64,000 nt of DNA from Metellina segmentata (GCA_947359465.1 OX375877.1:22145235-22209234), one strand, 5' to 3'. Positions 32,445 to 44,775 are shown, counted from the stretch's first letter. Numbers and translations: made by a program. The notes: generated from the sequence alone by a model not told the origin.

Positions 32445-34387
32445 ATGTATTGGTCATGTCTTTTGATAAATATATTTAACGTAAATAAATATTTTATAAA
32501 TTAAGCATCTATTTAAGTATATCTGATAATTTGTAAAAAGTCTTTTTTTTAGCAAATTATTTTTGACGTGTAATTTAAAAATAAACCCCAAATTCTAAAT
32601 TATTTCAACAAGAAAATTGTTTTTGAATAAAACATTTTATATTTAATTTTGCATAAAATATAATGGCAATTATGGATTTTTAGGAGGCTCTCCGAAGATT
32701 GGCACCTTAATCATAAATTTAGCTTAAATCCATGTCGTGTAAAGTAGTCAGTAGAAGTCATGTAAAGTAGAAGAGCAAGTATATACTGTGTAAATTCTTG
32801 ATTGTGACCGAGGGGGAAGTTGGCATAAAGTTATGAGTAATCATACGTATGGAGAGGAGGTTATAAATTCGCCTTTTTTATTCAGACACTTCTCACTCAT
32901 CCAACGCAATAGAAAGGGCTTGTCGAACAAGGGGAGCCACTTTCCACAAGAGGATTTGCATAGGCAGATGTTCAAAGCACAGACTGATTCCCGCAGCTGT
33001 TTTATATTATTTTTTAAATTTCGGATCCATTTCATTTTGAAGCACGTGAAAATGACGAAAAGATAGACGTTCCTATGAAATTTATTGAATGCTGCTCTCT
33101 TCAGTTTTAAGTTAGTGTGGTGTGTATTCTTATGTATCTTAAGAGACCAAATCTTACGTCTGAGAAAATTTATCTATATTTTATAATGAGTATGATTAAT
33201 ATGGCTAATAATACTTTGTCCCATAGGGTTGATGTTAACCATTATCAAGAAATACACTATTACTTTATTTGTTTTGAGAAAGTTGTGCAGATTTTCTTGG
33301 ATTTGAAATTACTCCCATTTTGAGACTTTCATCAATTAAAAGGTTTATGGCATCAGTTTGATAATCCACATTTTGTAAAAACAGATAGAAGAAACTAGTC
33401 ACAGGAGACTTATTTTGTGGTTAGGGTTCAAATACCGGTACTGAACTACCTGGATTTTACCTCTTTCGGAAAGCCAGGAAGAGTAACTTACTAAAACGTA
33501 ATTACCCGTTTCTTAACTACCATATTTTAACATTTTAATGTTAATTTTTCGATCATGCTTCAGTGATCCATTCATACGCCGTCAGTATGTGCATAATGCA
33601 GTTAAAAATCTAATCTGAGCTTGAAAAATTGCCGTGATTTCTAAAATAAACTAAACTTAGCTTCCAAGTAAGGAAATAGACCACGTTCCGTGAACAGCAA
33701 TTCTATTTTTTCTATGATGTGTAGGAATAAATAATTACGATGCCTAAGTATAAAAACAATTTATTTCTTTTTGTGGGGTTTAAACACATGCGTGTAAAAA
33801 AGAAATCGATATCAACTGTATCATGGTAAATATAGTGCGTGATTGAGTTACTGTACACCGTTCACAAGCCCGCTAAAGTATATACAATATTCTTATCTGA
33901 TCATCCGCTCTATAAGTTAAGAGACTTATATCGGTAGTTTCATTATTTTATTATCTTCTGTTTGAACTATTTTAAAGGGCCATATTTGACCAAGCTGCGC
34001 CAAACACAAAACAGCATCGAGGTAGGAAAAAGTAAAATGTAGGCCAGCCTAAAACAGGAGGATGGATCTCTTGGGTACCCCGGGGTTGTAATGCCCGGAT
34101 ACAAAGATGTACCCCTGAGGATGCTCCTGGATGAACAAAAGGTGGTCGATGTGCGACTTCAAAAACCATGGTCTCTTGGTCTTGGTCTAGGTTATACTCT
34201 GACCAAGCAGGGTCTCGACAAGCCCGGTTAAATAGTGGGGACATAACTGACTATTCAATTGCTGGCGTGAAAAAGTTATCGAATATAATTCTTTAAAATT
34301 GAAAATTGCTAGTCTGAAAATTTGAAAAAGTTGTTAATCACTATGTTTCCTGGAGCTCTTCTACATCAACGACACTATATAACATTA
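32445..34387. other. Mostly AT-rich DNA, no gene recognised
   Basis: Reading frames at 32833-33066 and 33972-34244 show no family motif. CCAAGCTGCGCCAAACACAA at 33991 (reverse strand) resembles short stretches at 20392 and 50877, hinting at another dispersed repeat. Confidence 0.4.
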
Positions 34388-34945
34388 TCAACCCTCAAAG
34401 TGATTTCGATGAGATTATCGTCCATCAGGATCTGTGTAATCATGCTTTTGTCGAGACATGACGCCATCAAGATATTGCCTGATGTTTGATGATGACGAGA
34501 TGAAGATCCATCTAATCATGCTTATGTCGAGACATGACGCCATCAAGATATTGCCTGGTGTTTGATGATGACGAGATCAAGATCTGACCAATCATGCGTT
34601 TGTCGAGACATGACGCCATCAATATATTACCTGGTGTTTGATGATGACGAGATCAAGAACTGGCTAATCATGCTTTTGTCGAGACATGACGCCATCAAAA
34701 TATTACCTGGTGTTTGATGATGACGAGATCAAGATCTGGCTAATCATGCTTTTGTCGAGACATGACGCTATCAATATATTTCCTGGTGTTTGATGATGAC
34801 GAGATCAAGATCTGACTAATTATGCTTTTGTCGAGACATGACGCCATCAAGATATTTCCTGGTGTTTTATGATGACGAGATCAAGATCTGATAAGTTCTT
34901 GCTAAAGATGAGATACCTAGTCTATCCTACCTCCAGGAGGGTTAA
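34388..34945 (+). mobile_element. TTAA MITE, family PB2, copy d, expanded by a 76-bp array
   Basis: The left end TCAACCCTCAAAG (TTAA mutated) and right end CCTCCAGGAGGGTTAA match PB2. The interior consists of six tandem 76-bp units instead of the short middle seen in copy a. Confidence 0.75.
34438..34893 (+). repeat. 76-bp tandem repeat, six units
   Basis: AATCATGCTTTTGTCGAGAC recurs at 34438, 34514, 34590, 34666, 34742 and 34818, exactly 76 bp apart each time. Each unit includes ATGACGCCATCAA and GATGATGACGAGATCAAGAT. Few changes between units suggest recent amplification inside the MITE. Confidence 0.96.
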
Positions 34946-35933
34946 AGCCTATGCTAAGGGCTCAATCAGAACAGGTTTTATATAGACACATAGGAAGGCT
35001 TTCCAGTATAAATATCGCAAGATAGAAGCCTTTTTCCTATGCATCCCTCTCGTTCCACTGATCTCTTTAAACATACAGCGAAGGGAAGCTGCATTCTGTT
35101 CAAGTTACTTACCATAAATAGAGCGGACTCTATCTGCATTCACCCTCCGATAAATCACACATTGTGCGTTGGCAGTGCCACTATACGGAGAGCGTGGATG
35201 ACACGGGGACAAGACAGTACAAAAATAAAAGAGCATCGCCACCCCCTAGTTTTCCATAAAAGGAGAGGGGGTCCTCTAATCCTCCCCTACATTCGATTTA
35301 TCACGATCAGGTGAAAGAGTAAGTATTATTCTTGCCACTTGTGACCGGGCAGCCTCCTCTTCTAGGGTTTGGAGAGGAGTCCCGGGTCTATTCTTGCCGT
35401 TGATCCCTGGCTGTATTGTCACGAGAGCTCGATCCAGGGTGTAATTTTTCTCATGCACACACTCTTGGTCGATTTCGAACTACCAGGGTTCTCCGTCAAT
35501 ACCTCTTTTTCGATTGTTCCGTCTACCCTCCTGCAGAATGGGAGGGAACAGGTTGCCATGGATCGGGTTTTTTTGGGGGGTCGAGCTGTTTTGGGTGCCT
35601 TTTTTATGGTATTGTTGGAGCATGACTCGAGGAGATATTGTGTGGAGTGAAAGTCTTGGCGCCGCATCCTCGTTTGATTGTGTTGGGGGAAATTGTGTTT
35701 TCGGTGGGGTTTAATTAGGGGGGGGGGAGTCCACATGTTCGGTTTGGGTGTGATTCACGGAATGGCATAGAAGATAGCAATCGGTATTGTGGTATTGTTT
35801 TGTCCATGGATCTTGTGTGCGTAATGTTCATGGTACAACATGCTGCATTAGTTAACAAAATTGCGACCACAAACACTACATTGACTCGACGATCTTAAAC
35901 CTGTATTGAACTTTTCAATATATCTGTCTGTAA
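34946..35933. other. Unassigned DNA
   Basis: Several overlapping short frames at 35039-35736 on both strands show no family motif. A 10-base G run lies at 35718-35727. Confidence 0.4.
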
Positions 35934-36262
35934 TTTAATGGTAATTTTAGTTAACGTCGTACTAGAGCAACGCAACGGGCTATTGACGACGGTCCGGGAT
36001 CAATCCCTTAAGGGAAAGATCCGAGGACAACACCTCGTAATTTTGAACCACTGTCAGATGACGAAGCAACGCCTGAGCTGGCACCCCACTCTCTAAACTT
36101 CCACACCAACCCAACGTGAGTACTTTCGGCCACGGCAGATTTAAGGTGCACCAGCCGCCTTTACACCATACGCTTACAAACATCCATGCCCGGACCCGGA
36201 TTCGAACCAGGAACCTTCCGATCTAGAGGCTAATACCGTAACCACTATACCGGTTGATCGGC
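35934..36262 (-). mobile_element. Full-length SINE, type-A tRNA-like head, 12-bp target duplication
   Basis: The element is flanked by ATCTGTCTGTAA at 35922-35933 and 36263-36274. On the reverse strand the head has the A-box-like TGGTTACGGTATTAG region and a near-canonical B box GGTTCGAATCC (~36195-36210). The body contains TGCACCTTAAATCTGCC and GGGGTGCCAGCTCAGG, and the tail ends CGACGTTAACTAAAATTACC. RNA polymerase III transcription from the internal boxes is expected for such SINEs; the partner LINE is not identified. Confidence 0.93.
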
Positions 36263-36274
36263 ATCTGTCTGTAA

Positions 36275-37544
36275 ATACAGTAACTAAAACTGCAAAAAAT
36301 TTTGTGTGCGTGTGTGGGGGGGTTTAAGGTTTTCTTTCCATTGATTTCAACCTGCTGAAAACTAACTGCGTATTTTACTAAATGATTCAGATGATCTTTT
36401 AATACCCACGACCTGGTAGTCGAGTCACGTGGTTTTGAGCCAGTCTATTTGTGTTATTAAGGGTAACGTAAAACAAAGAGCTCCTACAAATGGCCTTTTT
36501 AGAGCGGAGGCAGTCAGAAATTATTTTGATATTCTTGAATACTAATTTTAATTTTTTTCATAACAGAACATATTTTTATGGCTTATCACTTTGTTGTCCT
36601 GAGCCCTTCATTTGTAAAGATTTGTTAAAGAAGTTGTCTTCAGATTAAAAGACTGCGGATAATATTCAATGGCACCGCCCAGTTTTGATGCCAGCTTTCG
36701 AATTCGTATAAAAATTTTCGAGCAAGTTTCATATAAATTCAAAATTGAACTGTCGATTCTTCTAAGAGTATTCCAATTGACTTGAAGCTTGGTATTCACA
36801 AGTGAATATCAAGTTTCAAGTTATTTTACAAAGCCTTTTCGGGATTATGAGTATGGAAAATTGGAAGCTTCTTAGGTCAAATTTGTTCCCAGACATTTAT
36901 TAATATCTCCCGAAATATTTTCCTGTTACACTGAAAGTTCTTATGATTCTACTCTTAAGAAACCCAAGCAAAATCTATGTCACGTTTCCTGTTAAGTTAT
37001 TTTGTAGTATGCAACATTAATTATATGAAATTAATATACGAAAAAAATGGGTAGCAACCTTTTTATATTTTGATGAAAATCGATCCATAACTTTATATCA
37101 CCATAGAAATTTCAGCTCTTTCTTCCCCTCGGAAAGTTTTTCACCTTTTACACATTCTAAACTCTCTATTTTTTCCAACATTTTTTCCAAAGGAAATGTG
37201 ACTAGCTTCAACTCGGAGGAAGAACTATGGCATGAAAAGTCTCTCTGGATCAAGTTCCATCAAAATAGAGCAGAAACGCATTAACTGCAAGGCAAATTTA
37301 CTGTACAGTTTTAAGAACTTTTAATTTTAGGGTCAAACATAAAATTTATAAGCATATGTTTGAAACACACATATTTTAAGCAGATTACAGCAGGACGATG
37401 TTTTTAGGATTGTCCTGGAAGACGACTCCTTTCTTTGATTGAGCCCATTAAAATCATTCACTGATTTAAGGTTAGTATGACATTATAGTCAGATAATTCA
37501 ATTGAGGGGGGGGGGCATAATTCTCCGCGTCCTGTTGGTGGATT
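36275..37544. other. AT-rich DNA, nothing recognised
   Basis: A short GT/G-rich run (36303-36325) and a 10-base G run (37506-37515) are present. No gene or element ends were seen. Confidence 0.5.
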
Positions 37545-38215
37545 GACGACCAAGCGGTCTGGTGGTTAAGGTGTTAGCCTCTAGATACGAAGTTTCCTGG
37601 TTCGAATCCGGGTCAGTGCATGGATATTTGAAAGAGTATGATGTAAATGCGGCTGGTGAACCTTAAATCTGTCGTGGCCGAAAGTCCTCACGTTTAATTG
37701 GTATGGAAGTATGAAGAGTGGGGTGCCAGCTCAGTCGTTGTCTCGTCATCTGACGTGGTGTCAAAATGACGTGGTGTTGTTCTCGGTAATTGGTAATTAT
37801 TAGTTAACGTCGTACTAGAGCAACACAACGGGCTATTGACGACGGTCCGGGATCAGTCCCTTAAGGGAAAGATCCGAGGACAACACCTCGTAATTTTGAA
37901 CCACGGTCAGATGACGAAGCAACACCTGAGCTGGCACCCCACTCTCCAAACTTCCACACCAACCTAACGTGAGGACTTTCGGCCAAGACAGATTTAAGGT
38001 ACACCAGTCACCTCTACACCATACGATTACAAACATCCATGCCCGAATTCGAACCAGGAACCTTCCCATCCTGAGTCTAACACCTTAACCACTATACCGG
38101 TTGGTCGGCGGTGCTGTTCTCGCATCTTTTCTTTAGGTAATTGATCCCGTACCGTCGTTAATAGCCAGTTGTGTTGCTCTAGTACGACGTTAATTAAAAT
38201 TACATTACCTTACGA
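37545..38215 (+). mobile_element. SINE, type-A head, split by a second SINE
   Basis: The head GGTCTGGTGGTTAAGGTGTT with B box GGTTCGAATCC starts at ~37555. The body runs to 37785 and resumes at 38123, ending in the tail at ~38215. The gap is filled by the reverse-oriented SINE at 37786-38109. Confidence 0.9.
37786..38109 (-). mobile_element. SINE inserted in a SINE, 13-bp target duplication
   Basis: GGTGTTGTTCTCG (37773-37785) and GGTGCTGTTCTCG (38110-38122) flank it, a 13-bp duplication with one change. The copy is full-length, with its tRNA-like head at the right and the tail TAATTGGTAATTATTAGTTA at the left. Confidence 0.93.
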
Positions 38216-39255
38216 ACCTTAACTCTTGATGGATCCTTTTTATAGGAAGACCAAATGGTGAGATAAATGAAGGTACAGATCATTTTTCCACCCCTCAGAT
38301 GTCTCACTGTTGAATTTCCATGATAAAACATCTTGTCTTGGTGTCATTAAAGTTTACAAACGAAACCAGCGGTGTTAATTTTTAATGGTACTAAACATAG
38401 ATTCTGAATCATTATTGCGGTTTTTCTCATTCTTTTCCAACGTTTTCATCATTAGTGTTGCAAGCAATGAGGGATGTAAGACAAATGCCAACCACCTATA
38501 TTCAAATTTATAAAAATGCAGCAAAAGCATTTTAAATAATTATGTTAACAATATTTATAAATACATGCACATGTCATATAATACCAAAATCTATCAATGA
38601 AACGCAATGTGAATTCTAAAGGACCCATTTCTTGTCCACAAAATGTCAAAATCAGGTGGTGTCCATTGACCTCTCGTTCCCATGATTCGACAGCTCCAAT
38701 ATTTTTTGTCAAAATGGCTACTTACTAAGGAATGAGTCTACGCTAACACACACTAAAGCAAAACATTTGCAAATTATTGGACACATCATCTCGAAAATGA
38801 GCTCTAAAATAGAGGAAAACAGAAAATTGAAGTGGCGGTAGATAGTTCTCATATTTCCAGCGTGATCAGAGGTGGTCACTTCATCGATGTCATATTCCAT
38901 AAATAAAGGAACGAGAAAATGTTATGGTTGAAGAGATCGTTCATTCCATTTCTACGGCGGGGCAATAACTATCAACGCACCATATCAGCTTTGGCAGAGA
39001 GCGTGTTAAGAAAAATAAAAGATGCATTAAATTAATATGATAAATTAAGAAATGGAAATATTTTATCTTAATCCTTGTTCAAGATCCAGTTAGCTCTTAG
39101 AACCTGCATTAGGCACAATTGTTTACTTGCTATTCTTTGGTTAAAGGATAGTCTGAAAAGAGCTTTTGAAACAACATAGCATTAATAGATGTAGATAAGA
39201 CACAGATTATTACCTAAAATCCAATAAGTTATCCCATTTAAAAAACAAAGTTTAT
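38216..39255. other. AT-rich DNA, nothing recognised
   Basis: No gene or element ends were seen. The 60-codon frame 38718-38900 has no motif. Confidence 0.5.
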
Positions 39256-39400
39256 GTTAACCTTTAGACAACGGCCTACAGCAGTTGTATCATGATCGCA
39301 CCAAGAAGGAATTTAGACAACGGCTAATACAGCAGTTGTATCATTGAAAGTTATAAGAATCTCGCGCTTGTTATATCTATAGCCGTAGTCATAAGGTTAA
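39256..39400 (+). mobile_element. TTAA-flanked MITE, family PB1, copy c
   Basis: A complete 145-bp copy: TTAACCTTTAGACAACGGC at the left and GCCGTAGTCATAAGGTTAA at the right, TTAA on both sides. It has two internal units with the ACAGCAGTTGTA core. Its right half is the same sequence that ends each monomer of the adjoining satellite. Confidence 0.85.
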
Positions 39401-42400
39401 TGCATTCAGTTCATCGTGATAATGTACCAGATGTGATCACATAAATGGCATATATAAGGTAAAATCAAAGTACATTGAAATCCATTCATTGTACATTTAT
39501 CACTTGAGATATTTTGTTGTATTTCGTTGAGAAGTCAGTAACGAAACAGCAAAACGCTAAGAAACAGAATTCTGCACTAGGATAAAATAAAATCAATTAC
39601 AGATTGATTGAACACGGAGAAAGAATTTAGACTACGACCATTACATCAGTTGTACCTTGAAAGTTATAAGAACCGCGCTTGTTATATCTGTAGCCGCAGT
39701 CAAAGGTTAATGCATTCAGTTCATCGTGATAATGCACTAGATGTGATCACATAAATGGCATTTATAAGGTAAAATCAAAGTACATCGAAATCTATTCATT
39801 GTACATTTATCACTTGAGATATTTTGTATTTCGTTGAGAAGTCAGTAACAAAACAGCAAAACGCTAAGAAGCAGGATTTTGTTCTTGGATAAAAAAAATC
39901 AATTACAGATTGATTAAACACGGAGAAAGAATTTAGACTACGACCATTACATCAGTTGTACCTTGAAAGTTATAAGAACCGCGCTTGTCATAGCTGTAGC
40001 TGTAGTCATAAGGTTAATGCATTCAGTTCATCGTGATAATGTACCAGATGTGATCACATAAATGGCATTTATAAGGTAAAATCAAAGTACATTGAAATCC
40101 ATTCATTGTACATTTATCACTTGAGATATTTTGTTGTATTTCGTTGAGAAGTCAGTAACGAAACAGCAAAACGCTAAGAAACAGAATTCTGCACTAGGAT
40201 AAAATAAAATCAATTACAGATTGATTGAACACGGAGAAAGAATTTAGACTACGACCATTACATCAGTTGTACCTTGAAAGTTATAAGAACCGCGCTTGTT
40301 ATATCTGTAGCCGCAGTCAAAGGTTAATGCATTCAGTTCATCGTGATAATGCACTAGATGTGATCACATAAATGGCATTTATAAGGTAAAATCAAAGTAC
40401 ATCGAAATCTATTCATTGTACATTTATCACTTGAGATATTTTGTATTTCGTTGAGAAGTCAGTAACAAAACAGCAAAACGCTAAGAAGCAGGATTTTGTT
40501 CTTGGATAAAAAAAATCAATTACAGATTGATTAAACACGGAGAAAGAATTTAGACTACGACCATTACATCAGTTGTACCTTGAAAGTTATAAGAACCGCG
40601 CTTGTCATAGCTGTAGCTGTAGTCATAAGGTTAATGCATTCAGTTCATCGTGATAATGTACCAGATGTGATCACATAAATGGCATTTATAAGGTAAAATC
40701 AAAGTACATTGAAATCCATTCATTGTACATTTATCACTTGAGATATTTTGTTGTATTTCGTTGAGAAGTCAGTAACGAAACAGCAAAACGCTAAGAAACA
40801 GAATTCTGCACTAGGATAAAATAAAATCAATTACAGATTGATTGAACACGGAGAAAGAATTTAGACTACGACCATTACATCAGTTGTACCTTGAAAGTTA
40901 TAAGAACCGCGCTTGTTATATCTGTAGCCGCAGTCAAAGGTTAATGCATTCAGTTCATCGTGATAATGCACTAGATGTGATCACATAAATGGCATTTATA
41001 AGGTAAAATCAAAGTACATCGAAATCTATTCATTGTACATTTATCACTTGAGATATTTTGTATTTCGTTGAGAAGTCAGTAACAAAACAGCAAAACGCTA
41101 AGAAGCAGGATTTTGTTCTTGGATAAAAAAAATCAATTACAGATTGATTAAACACGGAGAAAGAATTTAGACTACGACCATTACATCAGTTGTACCTTGA
41201 AAGTTATAAGAACCGCGCTTGTCATAGCTGTAGCTGTAGTCATAAGGTTAATGCATTCAGTTCATCGTGATAATGTACCAGATGTGATCACATAAATGGC
41301 ATTTATAAGGTAAAATCAAAGTACATTGAAATCCATTCATTGTACATTTATCACTTGAGATATTTTGTTGTATTTCGTTGAGAAGTCAGTAACGAAACAG
41401 CAAAACGCTAAGAAACAGAATTCTGCACTAGGATAAAATAAAATCAATTACAGATTGATTGAACACGGAGAAAGAATTTAGACTACGACCATTACATCAG
41501 TTGTACCTTGAAAGTTATAAGAACCGCGCTTGTTATATCTGTAGCCGCAGTCAAAGGTTAATGCATTCAGTTCATCGTGATAATGCACTAGATGTGATCA
41601 CATAAATGGCATTTATAAGGTAAAATCAAAGTACATCGAAATCTATTCATTGTACATTTATCACTTGAGATATTTTGTATTTCGTTGAGAAGTCAGTAAC
41701 AAAACAGCAAAACGCTAAGAAGCAGGATTTTGTTCTTGGATAAAAAAAATCAATTACAGATTGATTAAACACGGAGAAAGAATTTAGACTACGACCATTA
41801 CATCAGTTGTACCTTGAAAGTTATAAGAACCGCGCTTGTCATAGCTGTAGCTGTAGTCATAAGGTTAATGCATTCAGTTCATCGTGATAATGTACCAGAT
41901 GTGATCACATAAATGGCATATATAAGGTAAAATCAAAGTACATTGAAATCCATTCATTGTACATTTATCACTTGAGATATTTTGTTGTATTTCGTTGAGA
42001 AGTCAGTAACGAAACAGCAAAACGCTAAGAAACAGAATTCTGCACTAGGATAAAATAAAATCAATTACAGATTGATTGAACACGGAGAAAGAATTTAGAC
42101 TACGACCATTACATCAGTTGTACCTTGAAAGTTATAAGAACCGCGCTTGTTATATCTGTAGCCGCAGTCAAAGGTTAATGCATTCAGTTCATCGTGATAA
42201 TGCACTAGATGTGATCACATAAATGGCATTTATAAGGTAAAATCAAAGTACATCGAAATCTATTCATTGTACATTTATCACTTGAGATATTTTGTATTTC
42301 GTTGAGAAGTCAGTAACAAAACAGCAAAACGCTAAGAAGCAGGATTTTGTTCTTGGATAAAAAAAATCAATTACAGATTGATTAAACACGGAGAAAGAAT

Positions 42401-42479
42401 TTAGACTACGACCATTACATCAGTTGTACCTTGAAAGTTATAAGAACCGCGCTTGTCATAGCTGTAGCTGTAGTCATAA
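39395..42479 (+). repeat. Satellite, dimeric higher-order repeat: 5 x 617 bp
   Basis: Monomers start with GGTTAATGCATTCAGTTC at 39395, 39705, 40012, 40322, 40629, 40939, 41246, 41556, 41863 and 42173. Spacing alternates 310 (type A) and 307 (type B), so the dimer is exactly 617 bp five times. Type A has GTACCAGATG, TTGTTGTATTTCG and AACAGAATTCTGCAC; type B has GCACTAGATG, TTGTATTTCG and GCAGGATTTTGTTC. Dimers are nearly identical, while A and B differ at many places. The A units at 39395 and 41863 share GGCATATATAAGG where the others have GGCATTTATAAGG. Confidence 0.97.
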
Positions 42480-43630
42480 GGTTAATGCATTCAGTTCATC
42501 GTGATAATGTACCAGATGTGATCACATAAATGGCATTTATAAGGTAAAATCAAAGTACATTGAAATCCATTCATTGTACATTTATCACTTGAGATATTTT
42601 GTTGTATTTCGTTGAGAAGTCAGTAACGAAACAGCAAAACGCTAAGAAGTAGGATTTTGTTCTTGGATAAAAAAAATCAATTACAGATTGATTAAACACG
42701 GAGAAAGAATTTAGACTACGACCATTACATCAGTTGTACCTTGAAAGTTATAAGAACCGCGCTTGTCATATATGTAGCCGTAGTCATAAGGTTAATGCAT
42801 TCAGTTCATCGTGATAATGTACCAGATGTGATCACATAAATGGCATTTATGAGGTAAAATCAAAGTACATTGAAATCCATTCATTGTACATTTATCACTT
42901 GAGATATTTTGTTGTATTTCGTTGAGAAGTCAGTAACGAAACAGCAAAACGCTAAGAAGCAGGATTTTGTTCTTGGATAAAAAAAATCAATTACAGATTG
43001 ATTAAACACGGAGAAAGAATTTAGACTACGACCATTACATCAGTTGTACCTTGAAAGTTATAAGAACCGCGCTTGTCATATCTGTAGCCGTAGTCAAAAG
43101 GTTAATGCATTCAGTTCATCGTGATAATGCATAAGATATGATCACATAAATTGCATTTATAAGGTAAAATCAAAGTACATCGAAATCTATTCATTGTACA
43201 TTTATCACTTGAGATATTTTGTTGTATTTCGTTGAGAAGTCAGTAACGAAACAGCAAAACGCTAAGAAGCAGGATTTTGTTCTTGGATAAAAAAAATCAA
43301 TTACAGATTGATTAAACACGGAGAAAGAATTTAGACTACGACCATTACATCAGTTGTACCTTGAAAGTTATAAGAACCGCGCTTGTCATATCTGTAGCCG
43401 TAGTCAAAAGGTTAATGCATTCAGTTCATCGTGATAATGCATAAGATATGATCACATAAATTGCATTTATAAGGTAAAATCAAAGTACATCGAAATCTAT
43501 TCATTGTACATTTATCACTTGAGATATTTTGTATTTCGTTGAGAAGTCAGTAACAAAACAGCAAAACGCCAAGAAGCAGGATTTTGTTCTTGGATAAAAA
43601 AAATCAATTACAGATTGATTAAACACGGAG
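42480..43630 (+). repeat. Satellite, monomeric part: 3.7 x 310 bp
   Basis: Monomer starts at 42480, 42790, 43100 and 43410 (310 bp each). The unit at 42480 is type A in its first half and type B in its second (GTAGGATTTTGTTC), which looks like a recombinant. Units at 43100 and 43410 share GCATAAGATATGATC. The array stops inside a unit at AACACGGAGAA, followed by unrelated CCACCCTAAAGG. Confidence 0.95.
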
Positions 43631-44413
43631 AACCACCCTAAAGGGACAAGATGCAGATGGATGTTGGAAATGGGGCGATTTTTCGTACACCCTTACCCCG
43701 TAGTATGGAACCATTTCCGTTTTTTTCTCTCCCCCTTATCTTGATCTTTCACCTGCATGAAATTTACAATCTCTCACTCCAAAGCAGATGTATCCACTGA
43801 TAGCTTCATTAACGCCGTCTATTCAGGCATTAACAAGGTTCCGTTTTTTTCTTCTGATTTACTCCCGAATTTTTTATGGCCTTGCTGATAAAGAGGGCTT
43901 TTGGGTCTTGTTCATTTTTTTAATGCAGCTGATCGCTATTGAAATGGAATGCTACTCTCGAAAGCAAATAAAAGAAACAAAATTACTTCCTGAGATTTCT
44001 AAAGACGAAGAGATAATAAGAACTTAGATGGAAAAAAAATACTAATTTTCCCCTTACGTCTTCGATTATTTTTGTTATTAGGTTCCTTATATTTTTATCT
44101 TTTAAAATTGAACTTTGTTTAATGTATAAAAGGCTAGCGTTTTACAATTTTATTCATGAATTTAATCCTCCACACTCCTTCTCATAATCGGATTCAAGTG
44201 TCAATATTCCTTTTTTGCTTTATTATCTTTAATATGCCATTCAATCTAATTTCAAACACAAATTCAAAACGTATTAAATTTTGGAAATTCACAATGTTAT
44301 ATTGCAGAATATTTCAATGCAATACATTACTTGTATATTAATTACATAATTTTTTTATATTAATTGGCTAACTTGATACAATTAAGTTTTCAGCAAACAC
44401 CACTTTTATTTAC
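43631..44413. other. Unassigned DNA right of the satellite
   Basis: The frame at 43788-44027 (79 codons, hydrophobic first half) has no recognised motif. The rest is AT-rich. Confidence 0.4.
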
Positions 44414-44775
44414 AGATGAGTGAGCATACAGTATAGATGAGTGAGCATACTGTATAGATGAGTGAGGATACAGATAAGTGAGTATGCTTTATAGATGAGA
44501 TAGCATACAGATAAGCGAGCATACTGTATAGATGAGTGAGCATAGATAGGTGAGTAAGCATACTGTACAGATGAGTAAGCATACTGTACAGATGAGTGAG
44601 CATACTGTATAGATGAGTGAGCATACTGTATAGATGAGATAGCATACATATAAGTGAGCATACTGTATAAATGAGTGACAATAGTGTATAGATGAGTGAC
44701 AATAGTGTATAGATGAGTGACAATAGGGTATAGATGAGTGAGCATACTGTATAGATGAGTGAGAATATTGTACTG
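44414..44775. repeat. 21-bp minisatellite
   Basis: About 17 units of AGATGAGTGAGCATACTGTAT and variants. Because 21 is a multiple of three, it stays open on the minus strand and yields repetitive 'LTHLYSM' frames (44406-44723, 44410-44844) that are not genes. Confidence 0.95.

Noticed and set aside
36190..36262. Possible tRNA gene (GGTTCGAATCC B box)
   Set aside because: The tRNA-like part lacks a proper cloverleaf and is continuous with the SINE body in several copies.
39395..43630. Possible CRISPR-like or direct-repeat immune array
   Set aside because: Units are 307-310 bp with no alternating short repeats and unique spacers; it is a eukaryotic satellite.
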